Below are positions 8,906 to 17,633 of a DNA stretch of 64,000 nt, one piece after another. The number at the start of each line of letters is the position of its first letter. Position 1 is the first letter of the stretch. This DNA comes from Asbonarchaeum sp964517675. Lineage in GTDB: Archaea; Nanohalarchaeota; Nanosalinia; Nanosalinales; Nanoanaerosalinaceae. The position numbers were made by a program, and so were the translations under genes. The notes under the pieces are model-generated. The model was not told the origin of the DNA, ran no database searches, and saw nothing but the letters and a program-made list of their open reading frames with translations. The stretch is taken from NCBI GenBank assembly GCA_964517675.1, contig CAZFEL010000001.1, forward strand, positions 310,001-374,000. The letters are read 5' to 3'.

Positions 8906-10539
8906 AGAAAGGACATACGAACACCCTTATCATCGCGGCGTTCATCATCGGTCTCGGCGTTGCTGGGCTCATGTATGCGCTCCCGGGTGCGGTCTCCGGT
9001 GATGTCGAGAACATCGTCCGATCCAACAGCGTCTTCCTCAAGGCCGATACCGCTGCCAACTACATCGAGGAGGACTACATGAACGACTCGATGAACTGGA
9101 GTTTCTATCAGACGAGCCACACATTCGGTGAAGATACAGACCCGGCTGTCAAGACATGGGGGCCTGACAGCGTCGCCAGCATCAACAATATCAACAGCAG
9201 CTTCCTCGATCGAGCGACAGAGGACTTCCAGGACAATTACTTAAGTGATACCGATATACCGTCGGAATGTTCCCTTGATGCATCGCTTGTGGAGTTCATA
9301 ACGCACAACATCACCAGCACGGCCTTCGGCGTGGAAGGGATCAATTATACGGCCTATACCGAGACCCCGATCAAGATCGTCTGCGATAAGCCACGCGCCC
9401 GCGTCGAGGACTACTTCGCATCCAACATCACGTACTTCTCTGCCCAGAACAGGTTCTTCTACCTGGCGAACGTGACCCGCCACGTTGCGATGGCCGATGG
9501 CTTCCGTGACATCATCGCCAATACCGTCCGCAACTCCTCGAACTGGGCCGAGGCCAGATGGATAAAAGACGTGGGCAAATGCCTCGACAGCGAGGACTGT
9601 ACGGAGAACACAGACAGGTTGACCGACTACCGCACATGGGACAGCGTCGAGGAGCAGTTCGAGCACAAGCAGGCCGCCATCGCGAACCCGGAGCTTGAGG
9701 AGGAGTTGATGCGGTGGCTCGGTGGTGGCGGCCCATACGCGGGCTTCCAGGAGGGTTTCACGTCCCTCGATGACAGGTACGAGGACATCAACATCACGGT
9801 CGAGACCGGTATCGAGTATCAGGTCGAGTCCGTCACCGAAGAAACCGTCGATGAAAAGGACGAAGGCTGGGAGGTCTACAACTGCTATCAAACGTGCTCT
9901 GACGGAGATGTCGATGATCAACGTAGTTGTATCAGTTCCACGGCTACATGTGATGCTGATGAACCTTCGCCCGATGCTCACTGCACCAACAACCCCGATG
10001 GGGAGCAGTGGTGCGATACATCGGACTTCGGTGAACCAGAAAAGCGTGATGCTGGCGATATATGGACGGAAGATCCGTGGTCGCTGTCACACAGCGAGAT
10101 CGAGAACGGCGACCACACCGATGATCCGTTCCCCGAGGTGGAATCTGTCCATGGCATGGAACCGATCACAGAATCCTGGTATGAACCGATACTCGGTGGT
10201 GAACCCCCGGATCCAGAATGCGGCGATCAAAGCTGCGGGACAGGGTCGTCTGAGTGTGGGTCGTGTGAGACAGACAGCATCCACGCACACAACGGTGTCG
10301 AGCAGCGAACGCGAGCCCAGTGGGAGATCAACGAGCTTACCGCAACCGTCACGGTCACGATAATCGCTGAGGATAGGTCCTACAGGACACCGAGACGGGA
10401 AGGACACCGTAATATGACTTTCCAGGCCGAATACACCCAGGAGCAGACGTGGAACTTCGAAGGAGGTCATGATGCCGTTGAGCGGCCGGAGGGCGAGTTC
10501 GACTGCTCTGATGCGGACTTCTACGGCAGGGTGTGTTGA
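8896..10539 (+). CDS. 547-residue pilin-like surface protein, Cys-rich
   Basis: The start is GTG 8896 or GTG 8902; both give a K-K-G | H-T-N-T motif followed by a hydrophobic segment (about residues 9-28), which is prepilin-like. The outside domain of about 500 residues has an alpha-helical front half and a rear half with two dense Cys patches (about residues 334-375 and 435-460). A large adhesin-like or tip-like pilin is the simplest reading. It overlaps the upstream gene, and a promoter-bearing gap follows it. Confidence 0.65.
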   Translation: MGVKKGHTNTLIIAAFIIGLGVAGLMYALPGAVSGDVENIVRSNSVFLKADTAANYIEEDYMNDSMNWSFYQTSHTFGEDTDPAVKTWGPDSVASINNINSSFLDRATEDFQDNYLSDTDIPSECSLDASLVEFITHNITSTAFGVEGINYTAYTETPIKIVCDKPRARVEDYFASNITYFSAQNRFFYLANVTRHVAMADGFRDIIANTVRNSSNWAEARWIKDVGKCLDSEDCTENTDRLTDYRTWDSVEEQFEHKQAAIANPELEEELMRWLGGGGPYAGFQEGFTSLDDRYEDINITVETGIEYQVESVTEETVDEKDEGWEVYNCYQTCSDGDVDDQRSCISSTATCDADEPSPDAHCTNNPDGEQWCDTSDFGEPEKRDAGDIWTEDPWSLSHSEIENGDHTDDPFPEVESVHGMEPITESWYEPILGGEPPDPECGDQSCGTGSSECGSCETDSIHAHNGVEQRTRAQWEINELTATVTVTIIAEDRSYRTPRREGHRNMTFQAEYTQEQTWNFEGGHDAVERPEGEFDCSDADFYGRVC

Positions 10540-10549
10540 TCAGTCACAG

Positions 10550-10559
10550 TATTTTTAAG
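10550..10559 (+). promoter_or_regulatory. TATA-like box before 10582 pilin gene
   Basis: TATTTTTAAG in GC-rich surroundings is centred about 27 nt before ATG 10582, as expected for an archaeal TATA box of a nearly leaderless gene. It suggests a separate promoter for this short pilin gene. Confidence 0.65.
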
Positions 10560-10581
10560 CAGGACGCGATAATAGAGCTAC

Positions 10582-10908
10582 ATGCGTAAGGGTCTCTCGC
10601 TGTCGATGAACATGATCGTTATCGCGCTGATCATCTCGCTTGTCGCCATCACTGTCCTTGTAGCATTCTCAAGCAACTTCGAGACGATAAATTCCTTCAT
10701 CAGTGGCGGTATCGACGATGCGACCCTCGATCTTGCTGCCGAGAACTGTCTTGCCGACTTCGACCGGCTCTGTGCGAAGACATCGTATGAGGAGGGTGAT
10801 ACAAGCTGGGCGACGGATGCGACCTACAACGGCAGGACCTGCGAGTACTGGATCAACCAGGGCGCCCTCGGCGGGGAGATCAACGGCTGCGGGACGCCCT
10901 ACGAATAG
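10582..10908 (+). CDS. Short archaellin/pilin-like protein, 108 residues
   Basis: The N-terminus MRKG|LSLSMNMIVIA is a textbook class III signal with the short leader usual for archaellin and pilin precursors, followed by a span to about residue 28. The small globular part has four Cys (CLADFDRLC, CEYW, CGTPYE). It resembles the two larger Cys-bearing pilins at 14926 and 15480 and is probably their paralogue. A TATA-like box 25-30 nt upstream indicates independent transcription, possibly as an abundant subunit. Confidence 0.75.
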   Translation: MRKGLSLSMNMIVIALIISLVAITVLVAFSSNFETINSFISGGIDDATLDLAAENCLADFDRLCAKTSYEEGDTSWATDATYNGRTCEYWINQGALGGEINGCGTPYE

Positions 10909-10955
10909 GGCCGATCAGGCCGGGGACCTTAATCCTTAATAAGTGATCGTCCATC

Positions 10956-12740
10956 ATGTGTATCCTGATGGCACAACGCTCCTGGGATGAGCGGCTTGGA
11001 CAGGGCGCCGGTATCGGTGTCCTCGTCACGACGATGGTCCTTCTCTCCGCCTCAGCAGCCATCGTAGGGCCAACACATGCCCAGACGTCCAACCTCGGGA
11101 ACGTCTCTGAGGGGTCGACGGAGAATCTCGAGAAGAACTTCTCGGCCAACAGATCCATCAACCTGACGTGTCGCAACGACAAATGCGAACCAGGTCTCGG
11201 TGAGGATGTCTACAACTGCCCGGAGGACTGTGGGGTCTGCGGTGACGATATATGTGACACCACCGAGGACCGGGAGAACTGCATGGAGGACTGTCTCTGC
11301 CAGGGCCCTGTCGAGGCAGCCTTCGGCACCAACCCCACGAGCCCGACGTGGCTCGATAACACGACGCTGAACGCCTCAGGCTCACAACCACATCCGGAGT
11401 GTCTGACGTTCGACTGGGAGGGAGATGATGGCATCGATAAGGAAGCCGGACAGGGCGAAAAGCTCCTTTACCACAACTTCACGAGTGCAACAGCGTGGAA
11501 CACTGATACCTACCCGCCGGATGCTAATGTCGAGAGGAAATGCTGGCCGCTGGACGGACAGCCTGTCTATCCACCCCAGTGTGGCTATGTCGTGACCCTG
11601 GAGGTCGAGGAGGTCAATGATGGCGTTACCTCGAGTGTCACCAAACGCATTGATATCGGCGGGAGAGGTGACCCGTACCCGGTCCTGGAGGTCGGCTCGG
11701 AGCCGAAGATCAAGGAGTACCCGATCACCTTCGATGCCTCCGAGTCCTACGATACCGCCGGACCGGATGGCGGGACAGGAGAGATCGTCCAGTATGACTT
11801 CCACTGGGGGCATGACGACGAGAAATGCATCGACTGCGGACAGACCCTCACGCATGAGTTCCCCTCCATCGGGGAGTACGATGTGACTCTCAACGTGACG
11901 GACAACAACGGCCAGTGGCGGGCCGTCACCACCGAGGTCGACATCGACCCCAACCAGCCACCGGAGGGCGAGCTCGAGGCGACACCTGATGAAGCCCCGA
12001 CCGGAAAGATCGTCCCGTACGAGGATATCACGTTCGATGCTACGGACTATGAAGATCCGGAGGATCAGGGCGCAGCGACACCAGACCTCGGTGTCGATTC
12101 GTATGACTGGGATCTGGATGATGACGGGGACTTCGAGATCATCGACGGCGATGTCACAGAGCGCGGCAGCTTCGATGACACGGACGCCGGTGAGAACGGC
12201 GGATGCGTCCGCGTCAGGGTCACGGACACGAGGGGCGCTTCCACGATCGATCGGAAATGCTTCGACGTCCATACAACCAGCATGAGAACGGTCACGATCA
12301 AGAAGACAGATTGTGGCCGTCTGTGTTGCTGTAATAACCCTGAATTCATCCTAGACCAGGTCAGGGTCTTCACAGTAGAGGAGGGCGATTATGCTGTCCG
12401 TGTAAACGGGGATGACAGGATGATATACCTCCAGTGTAACGGTAAGCAGGGTATCCGGGCCTGGGATGATTGCACCAATCACCCGGACGATGGCGTAGGT
12501 AACCTGGCTGCTGTCGCGGCTGACTGGCAGTACTTCGATAACAAGGCCACAGACCCGATCGGTGATTTCTGGACGAAAAACGGCCGGGGTGACTGGAGTA
12601 CGATGGCGCCTGTCATCACCCTCACGCTCATCAAGGATACCGGCGGCGTCCAGGACCGGTGGACGGTCGATCTGAGCGCCCAGAGCCAGGGCCAGGAGAT
12701 AACGTACCCTCGTGGAACATCACGACCGATCGACCCATAA
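10956..12740 (+). CDS. Secreted PKD-domain protein with Cys repeats
   Basis: The N-terminal hydrophobic segment (about residues 18-40, ending AHAQ) looks like a Sec signal. Two Cys-rich repeats of the type C-x3-KCEPGLGEDVYNCPEDC then CGDDICDTTEDRENCMEDC follow (about residues 68-112). Two PKD-like beta-sandwich domains come next (around 235-335 and 340-435), and then a C-terminal beta-rich domain with a Cys cluster (CGRLCCC). PKD domains usually mediate surface binding. ATG 10968 is an alternative start. It lies inside the pilin-like cluster and may act as adhesin or matrix protein. Confidence 0.7.
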   Translation: MCILMAQRSWDERLGQGAGIGVLVTTMVLLSASAAIVGPTHAQTSNLGNVSEGSTENLEKNFSANRSINLTCRNDKCEPGLGEDVYNCPEDCGVCGDDICDTTEDRENCMEDCLCQGPVEAAFGTNPTSPTWLDNTTLNASGSQPHPECLTFDWEGDDGIDKEAGQGEKLLYHNFTSATAWNTDTYPPDANVERKCWPLDGQPVYPPQCGYVVTLEVEEVNDGVTSSVTKRIDIGGRGDPYPVLEVGSEPKIKEYPITFDASESYDTAGPDGGTGEIVQYDFHWGHDDEKCIDCGQTLTHEFPSIGEYDVTLNVTDNNGQWRAVTTEVDIDPNQPPEGELEATPDEAPTGKIVPYEDITFDATDYEDPEDQGAATPDLGVDSYDWDLDDDGDFEIIDGDVTERGSFDDTDAGENGGCVRVRVTDTRGASTIDRKCFDVHTTSMRTVTIKKTDCGRLCCCNNPEFILDQVRVFTVEEGDYAVRVNGDDRMIYLQCNGKQGIRAWDDCTNHPDDGVGNLAAVAADWQYFDNKATDPIGDFWTKNGRGDWSTMAPVITLTLIKDTGGVQDRWTVDLSAQSQGQEITYPRGTSRPIDP

Positions 12741-12750
12741 CCTGATCATA

Positions 12751-12960
12751 ATGAAGACGACACTGCAAGCGATGCGACGGAAAGGAGCGATGTCGACAAC
12801 TGTCAAGCTGCTGCTGGTGATCATGCTTCTCATGGTCGCCGCGGTCCTGCTGTTGACCCCGACCCGGCAGACACTGCTCGGGCTCGGTGAATCCGCCTCA
12901 AACTCGACAGCGGAGTCCTTCGCGGGGATCGGGGACCTGATCGATAGCTTCTCACCGTGA
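12751..12960 (+). CDS. 69-residue pilin-like small protein
   Basis: The start is set at ATG 12751, 11 nt after the preceding stop; a longer frame from 12712 overlaps that gene. The sequence contains R-R-K-G | A-M-S-T ahead of a strong hydrophobic span (about residues 13-33), a class III processing site, with a short Ser/Asn-rich tail. Its size suggests a minimal pilin or assembly peptide. It overlaps the metalloprotease gene by 4 nt. Confidence 0.6.
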   Translation: MKTTLQAMRRKGAMSTTVKLLLVIMLLMVAAVLLLTPTRQTLLGLGESASNSTAESFAGIGDLIDSFSP

Positions 12961-13910
12961 CCATCATGCCCCGACAGCAGCGGACCGGCGGGGTTTACAT
13001 CCGTGCGCTCCTTGTCACCATTCTCCTTTTCGCAGCCGCAGCCGCGATCCTGTCTGCTGTCGTCCCGATCGGGCCTGAGGCAGAGCAGATAGGCGCATCA
13101 GGACTCCTCAACATCCTCGACATCCGGGACTCCGGGAACGTCGGTGAGGATCCTGATGGTGTGACCGGGGACAATGAGCTGTTCGTCGTGGCGGTGCCGT
13201 TCATCTTCAACTCTACGGAGGAGGAGGGCCAGCAGCGCCTCGACCGGTACTACACCTACATTGATTACTTCGAGGAGAATCTTTCCACGAAGACGCCGTT
13301 CAAAGAGGCTTCAGACCCAGCATCGCATGTCGAGGTTGTTTCGCTGGAGCGTGGGGACGTCACGAACCCGCCGTTCAGTGACAGCGGCGAGGTCGTGCGG
13401 GAGGACAGGCCGAATATCCAGTACGAGAACGTGACCTGTGGCGATATCCACGATGCGGCCCGGGATGCGGTCTCGATGGCAGGGTATCTCACCTACGCTG
13501 ACAAGATCGTCGCCTACGTCAACGGCACATCGGGAGGCAACCCTGTGACGATGCAGCGCCCCACTGTGGCGGGCTGTGCCGACGATGTCGGTGGTGACAT
13601 CGCCGCCTACGAGCGCAGTATCTTCCAGGACGAACAGACATCAGGCGTGGCCCTCCACGAGATGGGACACGCCTTCGGTCTCTGTCACAACGCGGGGGTG
13701 GAGGTCGGTGGCAACTGCGATATGACACGCGTCCCCCAGCGGCCGGACATCTGCACGGGCTATAACTCCAACACCAGTGATGGACCACGGTCCATCATGA
13801 ACTACTGCATGCCGCTCGATAAGTTCTCTGGGGACGCAGCATCAACGGAAGACGAATACCCGATGCTGGAGCAGATATTTGCCGACATGGGGTGGTTGTA
13901 TGCTGACTAG
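12957..13910 (+). CDS. Membrane-anchored metzincin-type zinc metalloprotease
   Basis: GTG 12957 overlaps the upstream stop (GTGA); ATG 12966 is an alternative. A span at about residues 16-36 anchors or exports the protein. The active site HEMGHAFGLCH (H234, E235, H238, H244) is a full HExxHxxGxxH zinc site. SIMNYC at 279-284 supplies the Met-turn, so a metzincin fold is well supported. Cys residues flank the site. It is the only obvious enzyme in the + strand cluster and could process surface proteins or act on a host or prey cell. Confidence 0.85.
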   Translation: MTIMPRQQRTGGVYIRALLVTILLFAAAAAILSAVVPIGPEAEQIGASGLLNILDIRDSGNVGEDPDGVTGDNELFVVAVPFIFNSTEEEGQQRLDRYYTYIDYFEENLSTKTPFKEASDPASHVEVVSLERGDVTNPPFSDSGEVVREDRPNIQYENVTCGDIHDAARDAVSMAGYLTYADKIVAYVNGTSGGNPVTMQRPTVAGCADDVGGDIAAYERSIFQDEQTSGVALHEMGHAFGLCHNAGVEVGGNCDMTRVPQRPDICTGYNSNTSDGPRSIMNYCMPLDKFSGDAASTEDEYPMLEQIFADMGWLYAD

Positions 13911-14532
13911 GCGACAGGCCATCATCACGCTCATCGTCCTGGCGGCCATCGTCCCTGTCGGTACCGCACAGACCCACCAGGTGTTCACGATGGATGCGAC
14001 GATTTTCAAGAACGATACTGTCACCGTCCATGAGCTCGAGACAACAAACGGGAGCGTCAAGACCTTCGCCCCGGAGGGTGCGTACAACATATCACTGTTC
14101 GATGATGGAGAACATCTCTATTCCGACAGCTTCGCGCTGACATTCACCACGATCTACTTCGAGCGCGGTGATGGGATGACTGATGGAGCCCGCACGACGA
14201 CTGACCGCGAGAGACGGATCTTCAGGCTGCCGTACGAGCCTGAGGCGACTGAGATCAGAATCACGAAATCCGGTGAAAGGATATTCGAGGTCTCACTCGA
14301 GGACCGGTTCTGCGGGGCGGATGGTTCCTGTCCGTCGTACTGCCGACAGGGAGACAGATGGCAGGACGATCCTGACTGTGAGCAGCCATCCGACACCGGT
14401 GACGACGGCAGCGTATCGTACGTCTCTCTTCTGGCCGGTATCATCCTCTTCGTCCTTGCAGTTGTTGTCTATGTGGTCGGGATACGTGGAGAGGGTGACG
14501 AGCAGGGGGAAAAGCCGTCCCCGCTCCGCTGA
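13900..14532 (+). CDS. Secreted type I membrane protein, 210 residues
   Basis: ATG 13900 overlaps the protease stop region by 11 nt and gives a clean Sec signal (RR..AIITLIVLAAIVPVGTAQT, residues 4-25). A beta-rich domain of about 150 residues follows, then a Cys-bearing linker, a C-terminal span (about 175-197) and a short charged tail, so both ends are at the membrane. The overlap with the metalloprotease suggests a paired function, for example a partner or substrate. No family recognised. Confidence 0.65.
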   Translation: MLTRRQAIITLIVLAAIVPVGTAQTHQVFTMDATIFKNDTVTVHELETTNGSVKTFAPEGAYNISLFDDGEHLYSDSFALTFTTIYFERGDGMTDGARTTTDRERRIFRLPYEPEATEIRITKSGERIFEVSLEDRFCGADGSCPSYCRQGDRWQDDPDCEQPSDTGDDGSVSYVSLLAGIILFVLAVVVYVVGIRGEGDEQGEKPSPLR

Positions 14533-14537
14533 CACAA

Positions 14538-14548
14538 TTTTTTTATAC
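14538..14548 (+). promoter_or_regulatory. TATA-like box of alba gene
   Basis: The run TTTTTTTATAC lies about 40-50 nt before ATG 14588. It would place transcription start near 14570, downstream of the in-frame ATG 14561, which supports ATG 14588 as the true start. Confidence 0.55.
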
Positions 14549-14587
14549 TGCCTCCGCGTCATGGTGTACAGAGACCCGGTGATCGAC

Positions 14588-14878
14588 ATGGCAGAAGAGA
14601 CCCCAGAGACGGAGGATAACACAGTATACGTTGGTTCCAAACCGGCGATGAGCTACGCTATGGCCGTCGTCACCCAGCTGAACAACGGCAACGATCAGGT
14701 CCACATCAAGGCGCGTGGTAAGGCTATCTCGAGGGCCGTCGATGTTGCTGAGATTGTCCGCAACAGGTTCGTCGAGGAAGCCGGTGTCGGCGACATCCAG
14801 ATCGGGACAGATGAGATCGACACCGATGAGGGCGATAAGATAAACGTCTCGTCCATCCATATCCGGGTGGACACCTAG
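14588..14878 (+). CDS. albA: Alba chromatin/RNA-binding protein
   Basis: This 96-residue protein matches the Alba family: NTVYVGSKPAMSYAMAVVTQL near residues 9-30, 'ARGKAISRAVDVAEIVRNRF' (the nucleic-acid-binding helix), and a terminal beta strand INVSSIHIRVD. Alba dimers bind DNA and RNA and organise archaeal chromatin. Its own TATA-like box and a non-membrane product mark it as a housekeeping gene lying inside the pilin-like cluster. The usual acetylatable Lys pair is replaced by a 'GSKPAMSY' context, which is normal variation. Confidence 0.9.
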   Translation: MAEETPETEDNTVYVGSKPAMSYAMAVVTQLNNGNDQVHIKARGKAISRAVDVAEIVRNRFVEEAGVGDIQIGTDEIDTDEGDKINVSSIHIRVDT

Positions 14879-14882
14879 CCCA

Positions 14883-14897
14883 ACTTATTTATACGGT
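14883..14897 (+). promoter_or_regulatory. Promoter with 15-nt sequence shared with 47484
   Basis: ACTTATTTATACGGT occurs here and again, identical, at 47484-47498. A close variant (ACTTATTTAACGGT) lies at 46262 before the prepilin peptidase gene. The core is a TATA box about 33 nt before ATG 14926. The GG-containing flank is unusual for a plain TATA box. Confidence 0.65.
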
Positions 14898-14925
14898 TCT
14901 GGGCAATCAAGGGTCTGTGTCTACC

Positions 14926-15465
14926 ATGAAGAAAGGACTCAGCTTTACCCTGACTCTCGTCGTTGTCGGTGTAATCCTCCTCATGACAGCCCTCAGCGTC
15001 ATCACGCTGGGAGGCTCCAGTATCAACGCATTCTTCGAGACGATCAGCGGCGAGCAGGATGAGGCCGTCAGGCAGAACGCCATCGCAGAGGCGTGCCGCG
15101 AGAAGATGGATAGGGTCGATAGGAATTACTGCAACTACTATGTGAAGACTGCCACCTACACGGAAGGAGGATCCACGTCCAACTGGTTTGCAGCGTACAG
15201 TGACTACATGAACGAGACTGACGACACTTGGACTGATTCTCGGGACTGTGGCGATTACCAGCGAGCGCAGGATCCGCGTGGATACAGCACGGCAAATGAT
15301 GGAGGCAGTGGTGGCGGATCGGCCTACGATAGGACCGCATCAGAGGTTGGCTGTCCATTCACCGAGCACACGGACTACACCCCGACAGTCAATGTCCAGG
15401 GCCAGACGTATGACTGCATCCAGGAAGGTGTCATCTCGGACGCCCGGTGTCCTGCTAACGATTGA
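14926..15465 (+). CDS. Cys-rich pilin-like protein A, 179 residues
   Basis: MKKG|LSFTLTLVV is a strong class III signal; ATG 14926 is preferred over GTG 14917 because it gives the normal short leader. After the span (about 5-27) the outer domain has at least eight Cys and a Gly/Ser-rich insert. The C-terminus (VNVQGQTYDCIQEG..DARCP) closely resembles that of the next gene, so the two are tandem paralogues. The TATA-like box at 14883 drives both. Confidence 0.75.
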   Translation: MKKGLSFTLTLVVVGVILLMTALSVITLGGSSINAFFETISGEQDEAVRQNAIAEACREKMDRVDRNYCNYYVKTATYTEGGSTSNWFAAYSDYMNETDDTWTDSRDCGDYQRAQDPRGYSTANDGGSGGGSAYDRTASEVGCPFTEHTDYTPTVNVQGQTYDCIQEGVISDARCPAND

Positions 15466-15479
15466 GGGGGTGTGAGAAG

Positions 15480-16133
15480 ATGCTCGGGAACGATCGCCAA
15501 GGCATGAGTTTCACCATGGCAATAGTTGTCAGTGGTCTTGTCCTCGTGGCCACTGCCGCCGTTGTCATCAGCTTCTCGGGATCAGGTATCTCCGACTTCT
15601 TCAACACGGTCGACAACGAGCAGGAATCGAACGTGGAAGAGTACAAGGTCCAGCAGGCCTGTTCGGACCTGAAGGAAGAGATCAATAGCAACTACTGTGA
15701 ACTATACATGCCTGTCAGGTTCACAGCCCAGGACAGCGAGGATCTTGGGTACGATCTTGGTAGTCAATGCGGCGATGGCAGCGGTGATGGCGTGGCGGAT
15801 GATGACTTCAACTTCTGCCAGCGGGATCATTATCGGGATGAAGGCGGTGACAGCTATGGTCCCTCCTCCACGTTCTGGGTCGTGGACGAGAGCAACTGTG
15901 CTGATGCATCCCGGACGAGCCGATCCCGTGTCCTTCCATCAAGTGTCCCATGGGATTACAAGAACGAGACAACGACCAGCGGTCTCTCCGATGAGGTATT
16001 CGTCAAGACGGCCACCGAACTCAGCTGCAACTGGCGGCAGGGAGGCTTCGACCCGAACGTTGAGGTCGAGGGCCAGACGTTCAACTGCATCGAGGAGAAC
16101 TACATCCAGTCAGATGCCTGTCCCGCCGAGTGA
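15480..16133 (+). CDS. Cys-rich pilin-like protein B, 217 residues
   Basis: This is a tandem paralogue of the preceding gene. The cleavage site reads R-Q-G | M-S-F-T-M-A, the span is about residues 10-32, and the C-terminal block (VEVEGQTFNCIEENYI..ACP) aligns with protein A. The central region differs and carries a Gly/Asp-rich stretch. Nine or more Cys suggest disulfide-stabilised folding outside the cell. Its 3' end overlaps the convergent gpmI gene by 24 nt. ATG 15480 follows GGGGGTG. Confidence 0.75.
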   Translation: MLGNDRQGMSFTMAIVVSGLVLVATAAVVISFSGSGISDFFNTVDNEQESNVEEYKVQQACSDLKEEINSNYCELYMPVRFTAQDSEDLGYDLGSQCGDGSGDGVADDDFNFCQRDHYRDEGGDSYGPSSTFWVVDESNCADASRTSRSRVLPSSVPWDYKNETTTSGLSDEVFVKTATELSCNWRQGGFDPNVEVEGQTFNCIEENYIQSDACPAE

Positions 16134-17633
16134 GAAAAGCGGCTCATCCATCACCGTCGGGGCGTCTCCTTCAAGTATCTCTTCGATGATCGCCGGTCCG
16201 ACACGATACAGTCCCTTTCTCTCCTCATCGAAGGTGGCACGTCCATCCAGCACGACAAGCGGGACCGGGTTCATGCTGTGGGCCGTCAGTGGATCCCCGT
16301 CCTCGTCTTGCATCTCGTCGGCGTTCCCGTGGTCGGCCGTCACGATCATCGTGTAGCCTGATTCCTCTGCCGCCTTGGCCAGGCGCCCGATGCAGTCATC
16401 GACCACCTCGACGGCCTCGATCGTTGCCTCGATGTCGCCGGTGTGCCCGACCATGTCGGCGTTGGACAGGTTGACGAGCACGAACCCGTGCTCTCCGGCA
16501 GCCATCACCTCGATCGCTTTCTCCGTGATCGCCTCCGCCCGCATCTCCGGGGTCTTGTTGTACACATCAACCTTCGGGGACGGGAAGATCTTCCTTTCCT
16601 CCCCATCGAACGGGTCTTCTCGCCGTCCGGAGAAGAAATACGTCACGTGGGCCTTTTTCTCTGACTCGGCGATCCTGTACTGCTGTATCTCGTTGTCCCC
16701 GACAGCCTCCCCGACTGTCGCATCGATCGTGTCCTTCTGGAAGACCACCGGGTTGCCGAATTCGTCCGAGTACCGCGTCATCGAGGCGACATACAGGTCA
16801 TTGAAGGATTCCGCATCAAAGGCCTCGAAGTCGTCCTGGGTCAGGGCCCGTGTCATCTGGATGCACCGGTCTGCCCGGAAGTTGAAGATGAACACCGAAT
16901 CCCCGTCCTCGATTGGATGTGGCTCGATCACAGTCGGCTGGACGAACTCGTCCGTCTCATCTCGCGCATAGGCCTCCTCGATCGCTGCCTCCGCTGACCC
17001 TGCCTCCAGGCCCTCGGCCCTGACGATGGCATCGTAGGCCTGCTCGGTCCGCTTCCACCGCCGATCCCTGTCCATCGCATAGTACCGCCCGGAGACGGTA
17101 GCAATCGTCCCGGGACCATCCTCGAGTTTATCCCGGAGCTGGCCGATATATTTTTCGGCTACCTGTGGTCCGGTATCCCTGCCGTCCAGGAAACAGTGGA
17201 TGCAGACGGAGTCGAAGTCCATCCGCCCCGCCAGGTCCAGGACCGCATACAGGTGGGCTATGTGTGCGTGGATCGCCTTGTCCGAACACAGTCCCATGAC
17301 ATGGAGCATGCCGTCGTTGTCCCGGGCGTGCTCGATCGCGTCTCTCAGTGCGTCCTTCCGGAAGAAGCTCCCGTCCTCGATCGCCTCGTGGATAATCTTC
17401 GGCATCTGGGGGACCAGACGGCCGGCACCGAGCTGCATGTGGCCGACCTCAGAGCCACCGAGGCCGCCCTCCAGTAGGCCGACGCATTCCCCGTGGGCCG
17501 GCAGCTCGGTCATCGGATACTCCTCCATCAGCCGGTCGAGCTGGGGTGTATCGGCCTGGGCGATAGCGTTCCCATGGTCCTCATCGCGCAGCCCGAACCC
17601 GTCCATCACCACGAGCAGTGCCTTTCCGGACAT
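16110..17633 (-). CDS. gpmI: 2,3-bisphosphoglycerate-independent phosphoglycerate mutase
   Basis: The 507-residue length is that of the bacterial-type GpmI. Visible are the metal site VVMDGFGLRD (residues 8-17), the catalytic serine block GGSEVGHMQLGAGRL (near 60), DGRDTGP, and the second metal site VTADHGNADEM (near 450). It interconverts 3- and 2-phosphoglycerate in glycolysis. The family usually has NSEVGH; here Gly replaces Asn just before Ser. The start overlaps the stop of AMP phosphorylase (TGATG), so it is the second gene of that operon. Confidence 0.93.
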   Translation of the reverse strand: MSGKALLVVMDGFGLRDEDHGNAIAQADTPQLDRLMEEYPMTELPAHGECVGLLEGGLGGSEVGHMQLGAGRLVPQMPKIIHEAIEDGSFFRKDALRDAIEHARDNDGMLHVMGLCSDKAIHAHIAHLYAVLDLAGRMDFDSVCIHCFLDGRDTGPQVAEKYIGQLRDKLEDGPGTIATVSGRYYAMDRDRRWKRTEQAYDAIVRAEGLEAGSAEAAIEEAYARDETDEFVQPTVIEPHPIEDGDSVFIFNFRADRCIQMTRALTQDDFEAFDAESFNDLYVASMTRYSDEFGNPVVFQKDTIDATVGEAVGDNEIQQYRIAESEKKAHVTYFFSGRREDPFDGEERKIFPSPKVDVYNKTPEMRAEAITEKAIEVMAAGEHGFVLVNLSNADMVGHTGDIEATIEAVEVVDDCIGRLAKAAEESGYTMIVTADHGNADEMQDEDGDPLTAHSMNPVPLVVLDGRATFDEERKGLYRVGPAIIEEILEGDAPTVMDEPLFSLGGTGI

